Source: Cytidiella melzeri (lineage: Eukaryota > Basidiomycota > Agaricomycetes > Polyporales > Irpicaceae). From it: a stretch of DNA of 64,000 nt. A program made the translations under genes and the position numbers. The DNA lies in contig JABYQR010000041.1 of the NCBI GenBank assembly GCA_022592445.1, positions 62,001 to 126,000 of the forward strand. The letters are read 5' to 3'. Below, piece by piece: positions 25,900 to 37,600 of the stretch; the first letter of the stretch is position 1; each line of letters starts with the position of its first letter. Below the pieces are notes generated by a model. The model saw only the letters and a list, made by a program, of their open reading frames with translations. It searched no databases and had not been told where the DNA came from.

Positions 25900-25954
25900 G
25901 GTTCACAGATAAGATGGAAACAAACGCTGACGCAGCTCGATTTCGACTTCCACG
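25900..25954. promoter_or_regulatory. Bidirectional promoter VPS37/RRP40
   Basis: The two start codons (25899 minus, 25955 plus) are 55 bp apart, so transcription start sites either overlap or lie inside the opposing gene. No TATA box is visible. Confidence 0.6.
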
Positions 25955-26799
25955 ATGACCTACGTACTTCCAGGCGAATTCGTCCCTGCGAAACATGTCA
26001 ATCTCAAACTTGGCCCAGGATTGTCGCAGGTATCCAACGTTGGAGAGGAGACCGTAGTCGTGTCTACTAAAGCGGGCAAGTTGAGGCACTCAGCAAATAA
26101 CAAACAATGGTGGATAGAGGGTAATTCTCGAAGAGTACGTTACAATTTCGCACATTTTTCCCAGCGATCCTCAAAGATGCGTCCTAGTATGTCCCTGCAC
26201 CTCAAGAATCCGTTATTGGAGTTGTCATTGCTCGCAGTGGTGAAGGATGGCGAGTCGACATAGGCTCAGCGCACATGGCATCCTTGGATGGCCTAGCTTT
26301 CGAAGGTGCCACAAAGCGAAACCGACCAAATCTCAAAGTATGTATCTCGATCATCATCCTTCTTGTATACACTGAGTTCCGCAGGTTGGTTCTCTAGTAT
26401 ATGCTCGAGTATCATTGGCACACAAAGACATGGAACCCGAGCTGGAATGCTTCGATGCGCAAACACGGAAAGCAGGTGATTTCGGTGAGCTCAAGGGAGG
26501 ATTCATGACGAGATGCAGTCTTCAAATGTGTCGACAGTATGTCCCTATCTTAGTCAACCCTTCTGCGCATGTCCAAGTCATTTTTCAGACTATTGGACCC
26601 CAGTTACTTCCTACTTCCTCTGCTCGGATCGAAGTTTCCTCTGGATGTTGCTATCGGCGTGAATGGCCGCGTGTGGATAAGCTGCAAGGAGCCGAAGCAT
26701 ACTATAGCCGTCGTGCGATGCGTTGAAGCTGCTGATCAGGGTGAGGGAGAGGCGGACGAGCTAAAGATCAAGAAGTTCCTGGGCTCGCTGGACATATGA
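25955..26799 (+). CDS. RRP40: RNA exosome cap subunit Rrp40 (EXOSC3)
   Basis: Non-catalytic RNA-binding cap subunit of the exosome (S1/KH type). The start MTYVLPGEFVPAKHV is followed by LKLGPGLSQV, the S1-like segment WRVDIGSAHMASLDGLAFEG, ATKRNRPNLKVGSLVYARV, and LECFDAQTRKAGDFGELKGG, with a GxNG-type KH signature AIGVNGRVWISC. Four exons or so with introns near 26115-26175, 26337-26385 and 26537-26577. Ends at 26799, converging on EAF6 with 90 bp between stop codons. Confidence 0.92.
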
Positions 26800-26889
26800 G
26801 CAATGGTGCGCTTGTTAATTCTAGAAATACATACACCTTCATATTTGTCTACAGATGCGCACCTCCGCTCAAATGTGAAGACGGCCATG

Positions 26890-27562
26890 TCAGTCATCGT
26901 CCGCCACCCTTGCTCGCTTCGTCGGCCGACGACTAGAAGCTGAAGTGACGCTTTCCTCGTCGCTGAGAGCCGCACTTCTGCGTGCAGCGTTTGCACGCTT
27001 CTTTCTCTGGTACTCCCTGTCACGATGCTTCTTCTGCTGTGCAGCAGTCATCTCAGCAGCCTTAGCTGCAGGTAAAACAACGGTCGTAAGACCCGGCGTA
27101 GACATGCGTGATTGGTCTTCTCCTGTCGCCGCAGATTCTTCGCCTTCTCCAAGTAGCTCGAGTGACTGGATACAGGAAGTCACAACGCATGTATTAGACA
27201 AAGCGGCCGTTCATCGTACCTTCTTGTAGGACATACTACTATTCGAGAATAACCTATCTGCCTCGCTTACTTCGTACTTCCGTCGGCCGCCTGGTGGATT
27301 CTTCAGGTATCCATCGAAGCCTTGTATAATGTTTCCTCCGCTGTGGGCTGCCGAATCCACGAGATAGCTGGTCTCCAAGTTGTATATTTGCACCTCTAAT
27401 GCCGCCTTGGAGAATTGAGTGTATGGTATGCGGTAGGTATGGTTGGGTACACACCAGTTGCTTATCTGCGGCTCGTTTTTTCGCTAAAGCATGCATCAAG
27501 TCCTTCTTTGCTGCATCGTACTTTGCTTTATCCTCCGCGGTAGGTGCCCCATCACTGGACAT
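26890..27562 (-). CDS. EAF6: NuA4 histone acetyltransferase subunit Eaf6
   Basis: Small coiled-coil subunit shared by NuA4-type acetyltransferase complexes. The start MSSDGAPTAEDKAKYDAAKK leads a coiled coil (DLMHALAKKRAADKQL), an intron at about 27470-27397, then the family core VQIYNLETSYLVDSAAHSGG and NIIQGFDGYLKNPPGGRRKY and DRLFSNSSMSYKK. After another intron the C-terminus is basic and low complexity (KKHRDREYQRKKRANAARRS). The core motif order is that of Eaf6/MEAF6; the C-terminal tail is longer than in yeast. The promoter region (27563-27766) is shared with the divergent JmjC gene. Confidence 0.92.
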
Positions 27563-27766
27563 CGTTAAGTCGGGAGAGCGAGGTTGTGGCCGCGGCGCCG
27601 GATAGGGCGCGTCACACTTCTAGTGACTAATATTTGGTGATGTGTGGCTTAAACGCGACTTGTCACATCGTACACGCGTTTGGCCACTGACAAACGCCAA
27701 ACCCCCACCACCGTGCAATGACTTGCGAGTGACTAGCACCGCCAGCTGTCTGTCATACCATAATAC

Positions 27767-30307
27767 ATGATGGAAGAGTCACAGTGGGTTTACTCCTGTG
27801 AGTATTATACACGTGGAAGTGACAAGCGGTGATCGCACAGCTCAAATATATACTTGTCTAGTCGTTCAGAGTGGACGTTGTAGGGATACAGAATGGCTAC
27901 CACAGGGTAGCAAACTGCCCTCCTCGTGCTTGATATGTGGCGGCTGGTCTGCTTACAGTGAAGACGAGTCATGTCGATTTCAAGGTGACGAGTCTACTGG
28001 AAACGCAGTGGTTCTGCCTCGTTGAACATGACCTGCCTAGATTTTCGCTTGCTACGACACACCTCTACCGGCGTATTAGAGTTAGCTGGATTTGATGAGG
28101 GAAGCATCCAGCCGGCTGCCTCTTTATACCCCAAGGTATTCGAGAAAAACCCGCAAGAGGTAGAAATAAGGGAGCTTCAGGTGAGACGACGAGCACATCA
28201 CCATTCGACGTGTTGGCAAACGCAGCAGTAGTCCTTGATCGCCAAAGCTTTGGAACCGGTGCTCGTTGAGGAGTTAGATGTACTTGAGTTGTATTCGCCT
28301 TGTGTCGTCTTCAAGTACCTCGAGAAAGAATTCGTAGCATGCGGCAAGTCTGTTTATTCTCACTCTTGGTGCTGTGAAGTTGAGTTGGCTTGCTGTAGAC
28401 CTCTGCAACACTTCGATTTTATTCGGCTCGTTCTTTTGTTCCATTTGCGCTCAGGAAATGTGCATTTACTGCTACAAGGAGGCTAAACACCTTCAGGAAG
28501 ATGAAGAATACGGTCAGGTTTCCCTTCTCATTTGATACATGCATCTGATTGACAGAACTTTGTCAGTCTCCACGCAGGCATATGTAAAATGCGCGCACGA
28601 CATGCATGCATGCAGTAGGATCCAACGGGCTGAGCTGCAGGCTATCTTGCAGTCAGTCAGAGAGGTTCCTGCCTGGGATCAGCCGCAGAAGCCACCCACG
28701 GCATTCATGACAGAGTGCCAACTTGATGCAGAGAGATATGGTAGTATACCTCTATTACACCTCACGCACAAAGAACCTTTTCTGCATTTGTGGCAAATTC
28801 CACTGCCGCTGAGCGTCGAGCCGGTGCAAGGAGCCACATACGACCGGTACTCTCCTGACAATCTCGACATGCTCCATGGCACGAAAGAAATACGGGCCAC
28901 GAAATACTACCGCAGAAGTCACAATGATAGCGGCCGATCCAAGTCGAAAGCGATGTCGGTGCGGCAATTCCTGCAAATTTGTAGTTCCGCGAGATTGAAA
29001 ACTGACCATGTGGTCAGAATAGAGGTTAGTTTATTTGTTGGTAGACTTGACAAGGTCCGCGTACTCAATGTATCACTGCAGGAACTACCACAGAACAAGA
29101 CTCTCGCGGAGTCTTGGCCGCTTGAGTATCCACACTTTCTTATAATGGCCCCCTTCGCGTCCCATACAAGTCCGATAGGATTCTACAACCTTGCGTCCCA
29201 CTATGCAATTAACCAGTACGATCGCAGCGCTCACAAACCGGACCTTGGTACGTCTTTCAATGTCCCTCTTACCTTCATCTGGAATCTGGTATCTAGGGCC
29301 CAAAGTACAGCTATCCGCCTCCATCCGGAAAACAGGTTCTCTGACGCTGCGCATGAACATTGCGAGTACGTTCTATGTGCTCGCTCACTTGGACAAGTCC
29401 CCCAATAGCTGGCCTTCCTGGCTGGTCTTTCGCAGAGAAGACACTGTTCCTCTCCGGAAGTTCTTAAACAACAAATTCCCCTGTGCAGAGAGCGATATTA
29501 TTCACGGGCGGCAATACTACATCAGCGACACTGACCTCGTTCATCTGCGTGACCGCGGAGTCCGTCCGTATTCAATAACGCAGAAGCCGGGGTGGTCAAT
29601 CTTGATACCTGCAGGCTGTCCGCATCAGGTCAGCGCGACAAATCCACTTCTCAGTGAAGTTGTTTCAATTGTCCATCATACAGGTCCAAACCGAGGGTAT
29701 CGTCGTCCATATTGTCAATCAATTTGTCGATTGCTACTCGATTCCAGCCGGTATGCAACTGACAGCGGAATGGAGACAATACGGAGAACGCGACACTGTG
29801 CAAATGAAGTGGCTGTTGTGGCACGCATGGCACTCCCTAGCTCAGCTGGCCTCGACAATGAAGTCTGTTGTCGATGTGGAGGCTCGGGAGGCTACGTCGA
29901 CGCGGAAGAGTCGGAAGAACGCGAAGCGGCGTCAGACTGTCGGCGCTCGTGACGTGAAGGCCCTGAACACACATAAGGCTTCTATCGCTCAAGGCAAGAT
30001 GACGGAGCAAGAATACGCGCAGTCGCACGTATATCACTGTCCCCATCTCGCTTGTTTGGGCAGTCGTCGGCCTTTCACGGGAAGCAGTGTTTTCGACCAC
30101 CTGTAAGTGTTAGTTCTATTCCACAGAATCATGCTAACGTCAATCGTTGACCACAGTAGCAGCCGGCATAAGGTGCACCTAGGAGTTCCAGATCGCCTGA
30201 TGTTGCTGGAGAAACCCCAGGCGGAGTGGCAAAGCGCCTTTATAACCATCATGGCAAAGCAGAGGTTCTATAGTGACTACGCGGGACCTCAAGCAGTGCC
30301 CATGTAG
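27767..30307 (+). CDS. KDM3-like JmjC-domain protein with zinc finger, iron-binding HxD motif missing
   Basis: Related to H3K9 demethylases of the KDM3/JMJD1 type. Exon 1 encodes MMEESQWVYS; later exons give DESCRFQ|DFRLLRHTSTG and PCVVFKYLEKEFVAC. The zinc finger reads CDLCNTSILFGSFFCSIC then AQEMCIYCYKEAKHL, the cysteine pattern of the KDM3 finger; its first Cys is followed by a GC-AG intron (about 28345-28399). The JmjC region runs LAESWPLEYPHFLIMAPF, GFYNLASHYAINQYD, DLGPKVQLSAS, SLTLRMNIASTFYVLA, WLVFRREDTVPLRKFL and GWSILIPAGCPHQVQ. Where active enzymes have HxD there is R-M-N (codons 29350-29358); the distal iron His (CPHQV) is kept. The C-terminal tail ends SDYAGPQAVPM. A demethylase activity is therefore unlikely; a reader or scaffold role is possible. 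Confidence 0.82.
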
Positions 30308-31137
30308 TGATCTCATCATTGTCAGGCCTGGCACAGAAGCAGACATCCTGGGAATACTATGCGGAGGTCATGGCGCGCCAAACCAAGTACCGGTGTACGA
30401 TAGCAGCTTGTAAAGGTATTGCACACACTGCAGATTTCTTAAAAGGTGCACTCTCAGAGGCAAAAAGGCGTTTATGTACATTGACGAGGCTGATGACCTG
30501 CTGGCAATCATACGTTCGCACTACGTAGTAAGGGCGCTTATGTCGCGTGGCGCGTGGCGATGATTTAGGTGCGAACTCGGCGAAGGAATTGTCGGGAAGT
30601 ATGACATTGCAAACCTCAATCTGTACAATGGGTGGTACCACGGTGAGTGTTACTGGATGAAGGTTGACCATGGTATGACTGACTATGTGAACATGCTTCA
30701 CCAGGCTTTGTACTTTATGTGAGCGCAGGGATAGTGTATCTGTCGGCAATAGACATCCACCGACGAGGTGCACTCGATGCTGTGCGACACGGCGAGGAAT
30801 GGTCACAAAATAGTTTTGGAGAATATGTGTGAAATTTTTCGCCTGCCAACAACTCTCTTTGTTGCGCCCTCACCGGCATTTTGGCGTCAGTGTGACGAGG
30901 CGACTTACTCGGAACTTTGAGGACCCGCAAGCGGCCCTGAGGAAGAACAAGTGCAATCCATTTACGAGGAAAGGGTCCACCAGATATCGTACGTCGCGAG
31001 CCTTAGTGAGTCGAGTTATCGTTATCTCAGGCTTACCATGAAGTCATTCCGCCTACTGATCATAGATGCCGCAGACAATGCAGATTGCCCGCGCATAGTC
31101 GCCAGGCTAAGGCGATGCTCTGAAAAGTGTATGTGAT
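30308..31137 (+). pseudogene. Exon-like segments of an unrecognised protein, possibly broken
   Basis: Not recognised. Coding-looking segments occur in order: DLIIVRPGTEADILGILCGG (30308-30410), LFLKRCTLRGKKAFMYIDEA (30431-30527, good splice join), CELGEGIVGKYDIANLNLYN (about 30573-30640), LYVSAGIVYLSAIDIHRRGA to SFGEYV* (about 30705-30833), CEIFRLPTTLFVAPSPAFW (about 30831-30930) and EEEQVQSIYEERVHQISYVA to the stop at 31137. The phases between several segments cannot be reconciled with simple introns, so either splicing is complex or frameshifts are present. It could be a continuation of the JmjC locus or a separate lineage-specific gene. Confidence 0.35.
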
Positions 31138-31350
31138 CCACCGAAAGGGTCAGGATATCGGTCGCCATTGTAACCTTCGAGGTGAGTAGTGTCGTGCACG
31201 TCTACAGTCGCGTACCACTCTGAAATCACCGCTGTGTACAATAAAGATGGAACTGGAAAAGAGCTAGAGGATTAAAGGGCTGAGGGCTGTGGTTGTTCTG
31301 CATTCCGCTCTTCACATCCCAAAATCTGCACACTCACCTCCATCGACAGC

Positions 31351-32034
31351 ATGAAACCTACTATGGTACGCACTCTACCTACGTCTGTAGCAGTCTCTCA
31401 CTTTTTGCTCACCGGAATGTTCAGGCTCACCATACCTTCGTCGATTACATGGGGACACCCATCTCTGGATGGATCGTACCACAGCAGCAGTACTCGTCTG
31501 GTGCTGGGCAATTTCACCCGCGCCCACCCATCAAGTTCTCTGACGAGGGGCGATGGGGTATGCGGCTGAAACGTGCATTGGAGATGGATTTTCGCGGCAT
31601 GCCTGACGGCGTAACACAGACCGTTCTGAGCGAGACGGGAACTAAAATTGCCCTGCGAATACTGGTATTATCTGGTCTCTTCTCAAATTAGATGGTTACT
31701 GACGGTAATGTGTAGTGGCCAGGATATTTACCTTGGGTACAGCACATGCATGCCTTTGACCACACAAATGCAAGGCAGCCAATCACGAAGTCGAGACTGG
31801 TTTACGATATTGCCCGTCTGGTGAAGCTATTCTTCGATGTGAGTAACCTCCTGCTGTCACAATGATGATAGTGATGTAACTTTTAAAATACAGGATATGT
31901 CCCACAGCCAGTCCTCAGAGGCATCTCCCGACTGGTGGGTTACCAATATGAGATTCGAGGATCTTGTAATCCTAGAGCTGCGAAACGTGTCCGCGGGAAG
32001 TTGGCAGCCTGTGATTTGCCGTGCCAACTATTAG
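31351..32034 (+). CDS. Hypothetical protein, lineage-specific
   Basis: Not recognised. The model is MKPTM, intron to about 31423, AHHTFVDYMGTPISGWIVPQ, PPIKFSDEGRWGMRLKRALE, VTQTVLSETGTKIALRI, intron, WPGYLPWVQHMHAFDHTNA, KSRLVYDIARLVKLFFD, intron, DMSHSQSSEASPDWWV and a C-terminus SWQPVICRANY with the stop at 32034. Introns are 50-60 bp with good signals and phases agree. About 160 residues, soluble, no signal peptide. The repeated Trp and the coherent splicing argue for a real gene. Confidence 0.55.
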
Positions 32035-32347
32035 TGTGGGGCACTGTTATGTTACTGCACAGATGTTACTATTTGACTTATTCGTTGCCTGTAAGCTCCG
32101 GCTCACGGATCTGTATTATTTCGCTTTCGACATTTACAGGATTTATTTCCATTGAGGCAAAATTGCGTGACTCTTCTGAGCTGACTATCCACGTCATTCA
32201 CGTGATCGCGCTGTCACAGTCACGGTAGCGTCATGGCCGCCATCACGTCGGAGGCAGCGCCGACACAAGGCGTTTTCATTGCTTGCGACAACGACAACGA
32301 CGAGCCAAGCGTGCTAGCTAACCCCAAGATACTTGTGCGCGTGCAGA
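32035..32347. other. Intergenic; promoter of NCA2
   Basis: 313 bases without a gene. It is AT-rich to about 32220, then GC-rich with a gcgccgacacaaggcg stretch just upstream of the NCA2 start. Confidence 0.4.
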
Positions 32348-34562
32348 ATGTCTAACTTCATCCATGAAATCAAGCAAGACCTGAACACAAAGCTGGTCGT
32401 CGCCTCCTCATCATCTTCATTGGCATCCTACTCTCAGCCCAGTGAAGCGTCCACCTCCCTCAAAAATGCCCTTCGAGAGTGCTTCATAGACCTCGAAGTA
32501 CCGTTGTCTCAAGATGACCTTGCGGCCAGCGCTCGAGCTGTGCGCGATCTGCAGCAACGCGGCGGCTTCATGCAGTCTCCAGACGAGGAAGAGCAAGCCT
32601 TGGAGGCGGCAATTGTCGCGAAGGTTATTGCCGGCTTTTATCTCGCGGTCCTGGAGCAGTTTTTGGATGAAGCGCGTCGTGCAGACTCTGACCTAAAATG
32701 GTGGGGCGAGATAGAACGCTCACGGCTGAACTCTGCATATTATCTGTTACAAAGTGAGTTCTCGAAACACTAGCGAGCCTTCTACGATACTGACAGTCTA
32801 TCATATGCCCATTCATTGTGACCATAGCATCTCCCACGCGCGCTGTAAGGCTAGCCAATACAATACTTGACGCTATACGGATCCACCGTCTTCCACTGCG
32901 GCTATCAGCCTTCAGTCCCTCCTCCATTCGTCATATGTTCCCTACAACGAATATCTTACAGCCGAACACGTTGACCATAGCTATGTTTCCACATTTAGAC
33001 CATGAGCCGTACCCAACGTCTCTTTTACCAAGCAAGAAACGTGCGGTGCTACCGTCGTCGTCATCTGCCGAGCGAGCAGTGCAGACCGCTTTTTCTGCCC
33101 TGGCCTCATTGGTCACGAGCGTGCGACAGACAATCATGTCCGCTGCACACCGTCCTATTCAACTCACAAGACACGAATGTTCATTCAAAAGAGAACATTT
33201 AGAGAAGCTCAGAGATGAACGAGCCACGCTGATTGGAGAGCTAATATACATGCGGACGTCCGTTGCTCGTTGCGTCACGGCCAGGACAACTGAAGCTTCC
33301 GTGGCAGCTCTGCGAGACCTCTCGTCCGAATTTCAATCTCATCTGGATACGAGGTCCCTGCCGATAAACACGTCAGATGACGTCCTCCAATACCTCGAGG
33401 TTATTACTTCGGACTTCATCCCTTCACGAAGTCTGTCGTATCGCTCTCATCTGACAACGTTGGGCCTTAACCGACCTTCACGCCTTGCTCTCAACTGGCC
33501 CAAGATCGTTTTCCTCCCACCTCTCTTGCTATATGGGGCTCGAGTGGCATACTCATCACGGGCGAGTCTTGCACAATTGGCGAATGACGCATTTGATACC
33601 TTGAAACATTTTTGGGAAGATTGGCTTCTTGCTCCGTTGCACGATGTAGTGGAAACTGTTCGAGCTGGAAACGACAATGGTATGATTATCACACACGAGA
33701 GCGTGAAGGCGGATTTAGATGTAAGCATACTTCCTTTCAATAACGTTACAAAACTCACTCTCTCCATTTTCGTCTAGTCATTGGAGCGCATGACATTATC
33801 ATTGGCGCAGGAAAAGCTAAATTACACTCCTGAGCAGATGGCTGCCCTCTCACAGCAAGTCCGCCTCGGTGACCTGACACCTGTGATGCAAATTTATGAG
33901 GACGACATTCGGAGCCCTCTCAAGTCCGCCGTAAGCGGCACGCTATTACGCACGCTCCTAGTTCAAATCCAGAAAGCCAAGGTGAACTCGACTTCTGCTA
34001 CACTAAGCAATGTCGCTGAAGTTCTCTGAGTCAGGTTGATATCAACCAAGCTGTTTCTGGGATTGATAAGTTGCTGAAATCACAGGAGCTCACATTCGCC
34101 TTCGTTGGCATTGCACCCGCTATGACTATTACCTATGTTACCGCTGGGTATTTGCGTTCACTTTGGTTCGGAAATAGAGGGAAAAGTCGGTATGGCGGAC
34201 CTCGTCATCGAGCAGGTGTATGGACCGTAATGCGGTAAGTTCGCTTAAGGAAATGACACAAAAAGTAATGCTCAAGATTCATTAGGAGGATTGAACGTCT
34301 ACTCTTAGCTAGCTCCACCGCAGAAGGGAGCTCAGCCGTTGAGCCACGTACATCTGGCCTTCTACTCTTAGGTACCACACAACTACGAGCCTATGCGGAG
34401 CGACATCTTCCATCAAGCTCAAGAACACGGGAAGGCTTCCTGCAAGACGTGAAAGACTTGGAAGACCCCTCCTTTGGGAGACAAGAAAAACTGCGCGTAG
34501 TAGACCGCATGTGGAAATCATGGGGAGAGGTACTGGGTTGGCGGCGGATTGATGCAATGTAA
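32348..34562 (+). CDS. NCA2: Nuclear control of ATPase protein 2 (Nca2), mitochondrial membrane protein
   Basis: Family linked in yeast to expression of mitochondrial ATP synthase subunits 6 and 8. The start MSNFIHEIKQDLNTKL leads into a helical N-terminal half (ERSRLNSAYYLLQ, intron 32753-32825, TSPTRAVRLANTILDAIRIH). The conserved NCA2 domain follows: WPKIVFLPPLLLYGARV (membrane segment), DTLKHFWEDWLLAPLHDVV, SLERMTLSLAQEKLNY, GDLTPVMQIYEDDIRSPLK, GTLLRTLLVQIQKAK, VDINQAVSGIDKLLKSQELT, FAFVGIAPAMTITYVTAGYL (second membrane segment), and the end KLRVVDRMWKSWGEVLGW. Stop at 34562. It converges on MSH5 with 117 bp between. Confidence 0.9.
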
Positions 34563-34679
34563 GCCTGCTCACCGCGCGCATTTTCTGCGTCATCTACTCT
34601 TCCTTCAATAAAACCGTGATTCCACTTTCGATGAGTACAGCACGTGCCACAAAACTCATCAATTAACAGAAAGCACTTC

Positions 34680-37600
34680 CTAAAGCTCCGACTGTTCCTC
34701 TGATAGCGCTCTACCGACGACTTTGCTGAGATCTTCTTTCACTGGGCCCCTTGCGTCTTCTCTTCCTCCATCCAGATCCCAGGCCAGGAATCGCCGACAA
34801 ACTTCTTCAGCTTCACCGAAATCAGAACGCTCTTGCTCCGTCATTTCTTCATCCAGTAGCTGGCCTAGCTCATGCGTATATAGCAGGTGGCTGAGACGCA
34901 GTGTCATAATACACGTTCCGTCAACGAAGAATACACAGCCGCACCTGACATATCGTGCCCGTTGCACGACTTCACGCGGAAGCCCGAATAGCTGAGCACA
35001 TATAGCTGCAAAGGAATTAAGGCTGGGACCCCTAGCGACCCTAGAAAGGCATGAGATAACGTTGACAATAAAGGGCAAAGATGTTTTACTTGTAAAGGTA
35101 CGTAATTTGGTCTCCAGGAAGTAATTTGGTACAGTCTTGCAAGTCATCTCTCATATCGTTGCTTTTGTCCGAATCTTCGGGGTTAAGAAGCTCTCCGCTG
35201 CTGGACGTCAGCATGATTTGCATGTGCACGAAGGTGATGGGCAGCTCCGCCGGATTGAGCATGTCGTCTCTAAAAACTTCGTGAAAGTGGGTGGCAGCAA
35301 CCACCTTTGGACAAGAGTCCCCACACCCAATAAAGTGCTTCAAGATCCCGCAGAACAGGCCCGCGCCATCTTACAGGGTTCAAAGCTATGTAGAACGGGT
35401 ATTCGTATTTGACGCACCTGCAGACACGGTCCCTTTGCCAAACTCATCAAGCAATACGAGCGATCTTGAAGTCGAGTTCCGAAGAGCCAGAGACACCTGG
35501 TTGAGATCGATCATAAAAGTTGATTGCACCTTTGCGACGGTTATTCCCAATCGTTCCACTTGGAAACCTGTCACCACTCACTTTCGAAACAGACTCTCGG
35601 GTCTGAATGCGAGTGAAGACTGCACACAGCGTGAATATTAGGTGACCGAATAGGTATTATTTCGAATAACTTACTTTTGTCTACAATTCCCAGTGTTGCG
35701 GACTTCGCGGGTACGAAACTAGGCAAATGAGCCAGGTTTTCCTGCAAGAGTCGAACGCTACTTACCAGCCGATCTGACGTGGGAGATAGATATTATCGTT
35801 CCGTATTCAGATGACGAGCTCACCTGAGCCATATATTGTATCAGTGCAATCTCAGAAGCAGCTGTCAGGTTTGCGCATGCACGGAAATCACACATCGAAT
35901 AGTCCACAAACCTGCTTCAGATACACGCTCTATATTTCACCATGTTCAGAAGTCGGCATTGATAAGTGAAGTACGCTACTCACCTTGCCGCAGGCGTTCG
36001 CTCCCGTACAAACTAGAATGCTGTTCCGATCATCTTCGGCATCCGACCCGAAAGATCCATTCTCAAACTCGTGCAGTGAGTGTATGTCGCCTGCAAAGTC
36101 GGCCCCAACCACGAAAACATCGTTTGGTACGAAGGTGTCCACGACTAGTTCTTGAAGAGGGTGCCTAAGTCGTACATGCGGTGAATGAACGTAGAGCCAC
36201 GAAAATGGGTAGGAACATACCTTCCTTGCTTCACGATGAGTACGTTTTCATCCGTCATTACCGGACGTTGAAAATCGTAGGCTCTTGAAGCTTCCGCGAA
36301 AGATAGTAAACAGTCAAGTTCTGCACAGATATCGCAAGCCTTCGCCATAATCGATTCATATACCATGACGTCTTCTGAGAGTTTCTGGATGATCTCGATT
36401 TCTTTGTCTACTACAATCAGGCCACTTGATCGACCAAGGAAGTCAGACGACTTACCAACGATAGCGGGATATACGTCGCCAATATGTTTGTTGAGATCTG
36501 TCAGATGTATCAAACGAGAAGGCACTTGAGCATGATGCATCTTTTACCATGCATGTGCGGGGACTTGAAGTACACTTGAGCTCTACAGGCAGTAAGAGAC
36601 TGAAATACTTCAGGGATGTGAATAATTACTCTGACGAGAACTGTTGGCCAATCTGTGAGCTGAGCGTACTTCAGTTACAGTCAGAATGACGAACCTGAAA
36701 GCTCCAGCCGTCCAACACGTCGATACCTCCGTCCTTCCACTGTTCAAGCATGGGGACAGATATCAAGAAGCCTGTAAAGAACTCGGTATCGCTCCTTTGC
36801 GGTGTTACTCTGGTTTGCGACTCACCTAACTGAGGAAAATACACCACGTTTAGGGAAGTTGCGTAATCCGATGGTACGGTCGATGAAACGTGCTTTGCAA
36901 CGCTAGACTGCAAGGGAAAGTCAGTCACGAATTCGGACCACTTGTAACACTACTTGTTAGCTCACCAACACGGTATCGATACCATGATATATGTGCTTCC
37001 ACTGGTCAAGATCTTCGTCAACATGCGGTCGTACACACACTCTGTTGGCCGTGGAGGACTCTTCCCAGTCAATCTGCATACTATGCTGTTCAGAGACTTG
37101 CATCATCTTATGCAAGTGAGGTTGCACGTACGACACGATTCACTGCATTACCAACCTCTTTGAAGCTGGCTACATCGAGAGCAGCAGAGAGCTGGCGCTG
37201 TGTAAGCCACGTAAACATGAGCTAAATCGCTGCGAACGTTACCTTTTTCACTACTTCCACATGTCCGGCATTGCTGAGCTCAGACAGCGCATCACGAAGC
37301 ATCACCGAGTGGAATGCAAACTGACAACATCATGAGTAGCGCATTTAGTACTCACGCTGACCGCACCTTAACGAGGCTCAGCCAGTCACATGTTTTAGCC
37401 TTCCCGGAACTCAGAGCGCCGAGCACTTTTGGCACGTTCCTGATCCCTTTCAGATGAGTATGCATCCCGTTCGCGGTGTTGATATTCTCAGGACGCATGA
37501 AGCAAGTGACAGCATCATGTCGCGCTGTTATGACTGGGATAGACATGGCCGGTCTAAGTAACCACTGACGCATCAAACTTCTGCCCAACGAGGTCCTTGT

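Noticed and set aside
30357..30806. 149-codon minus-strand open frame
   Set aside because: It has no domain and lies opposite the plus-strand exon-like segments, which have better splice logic.
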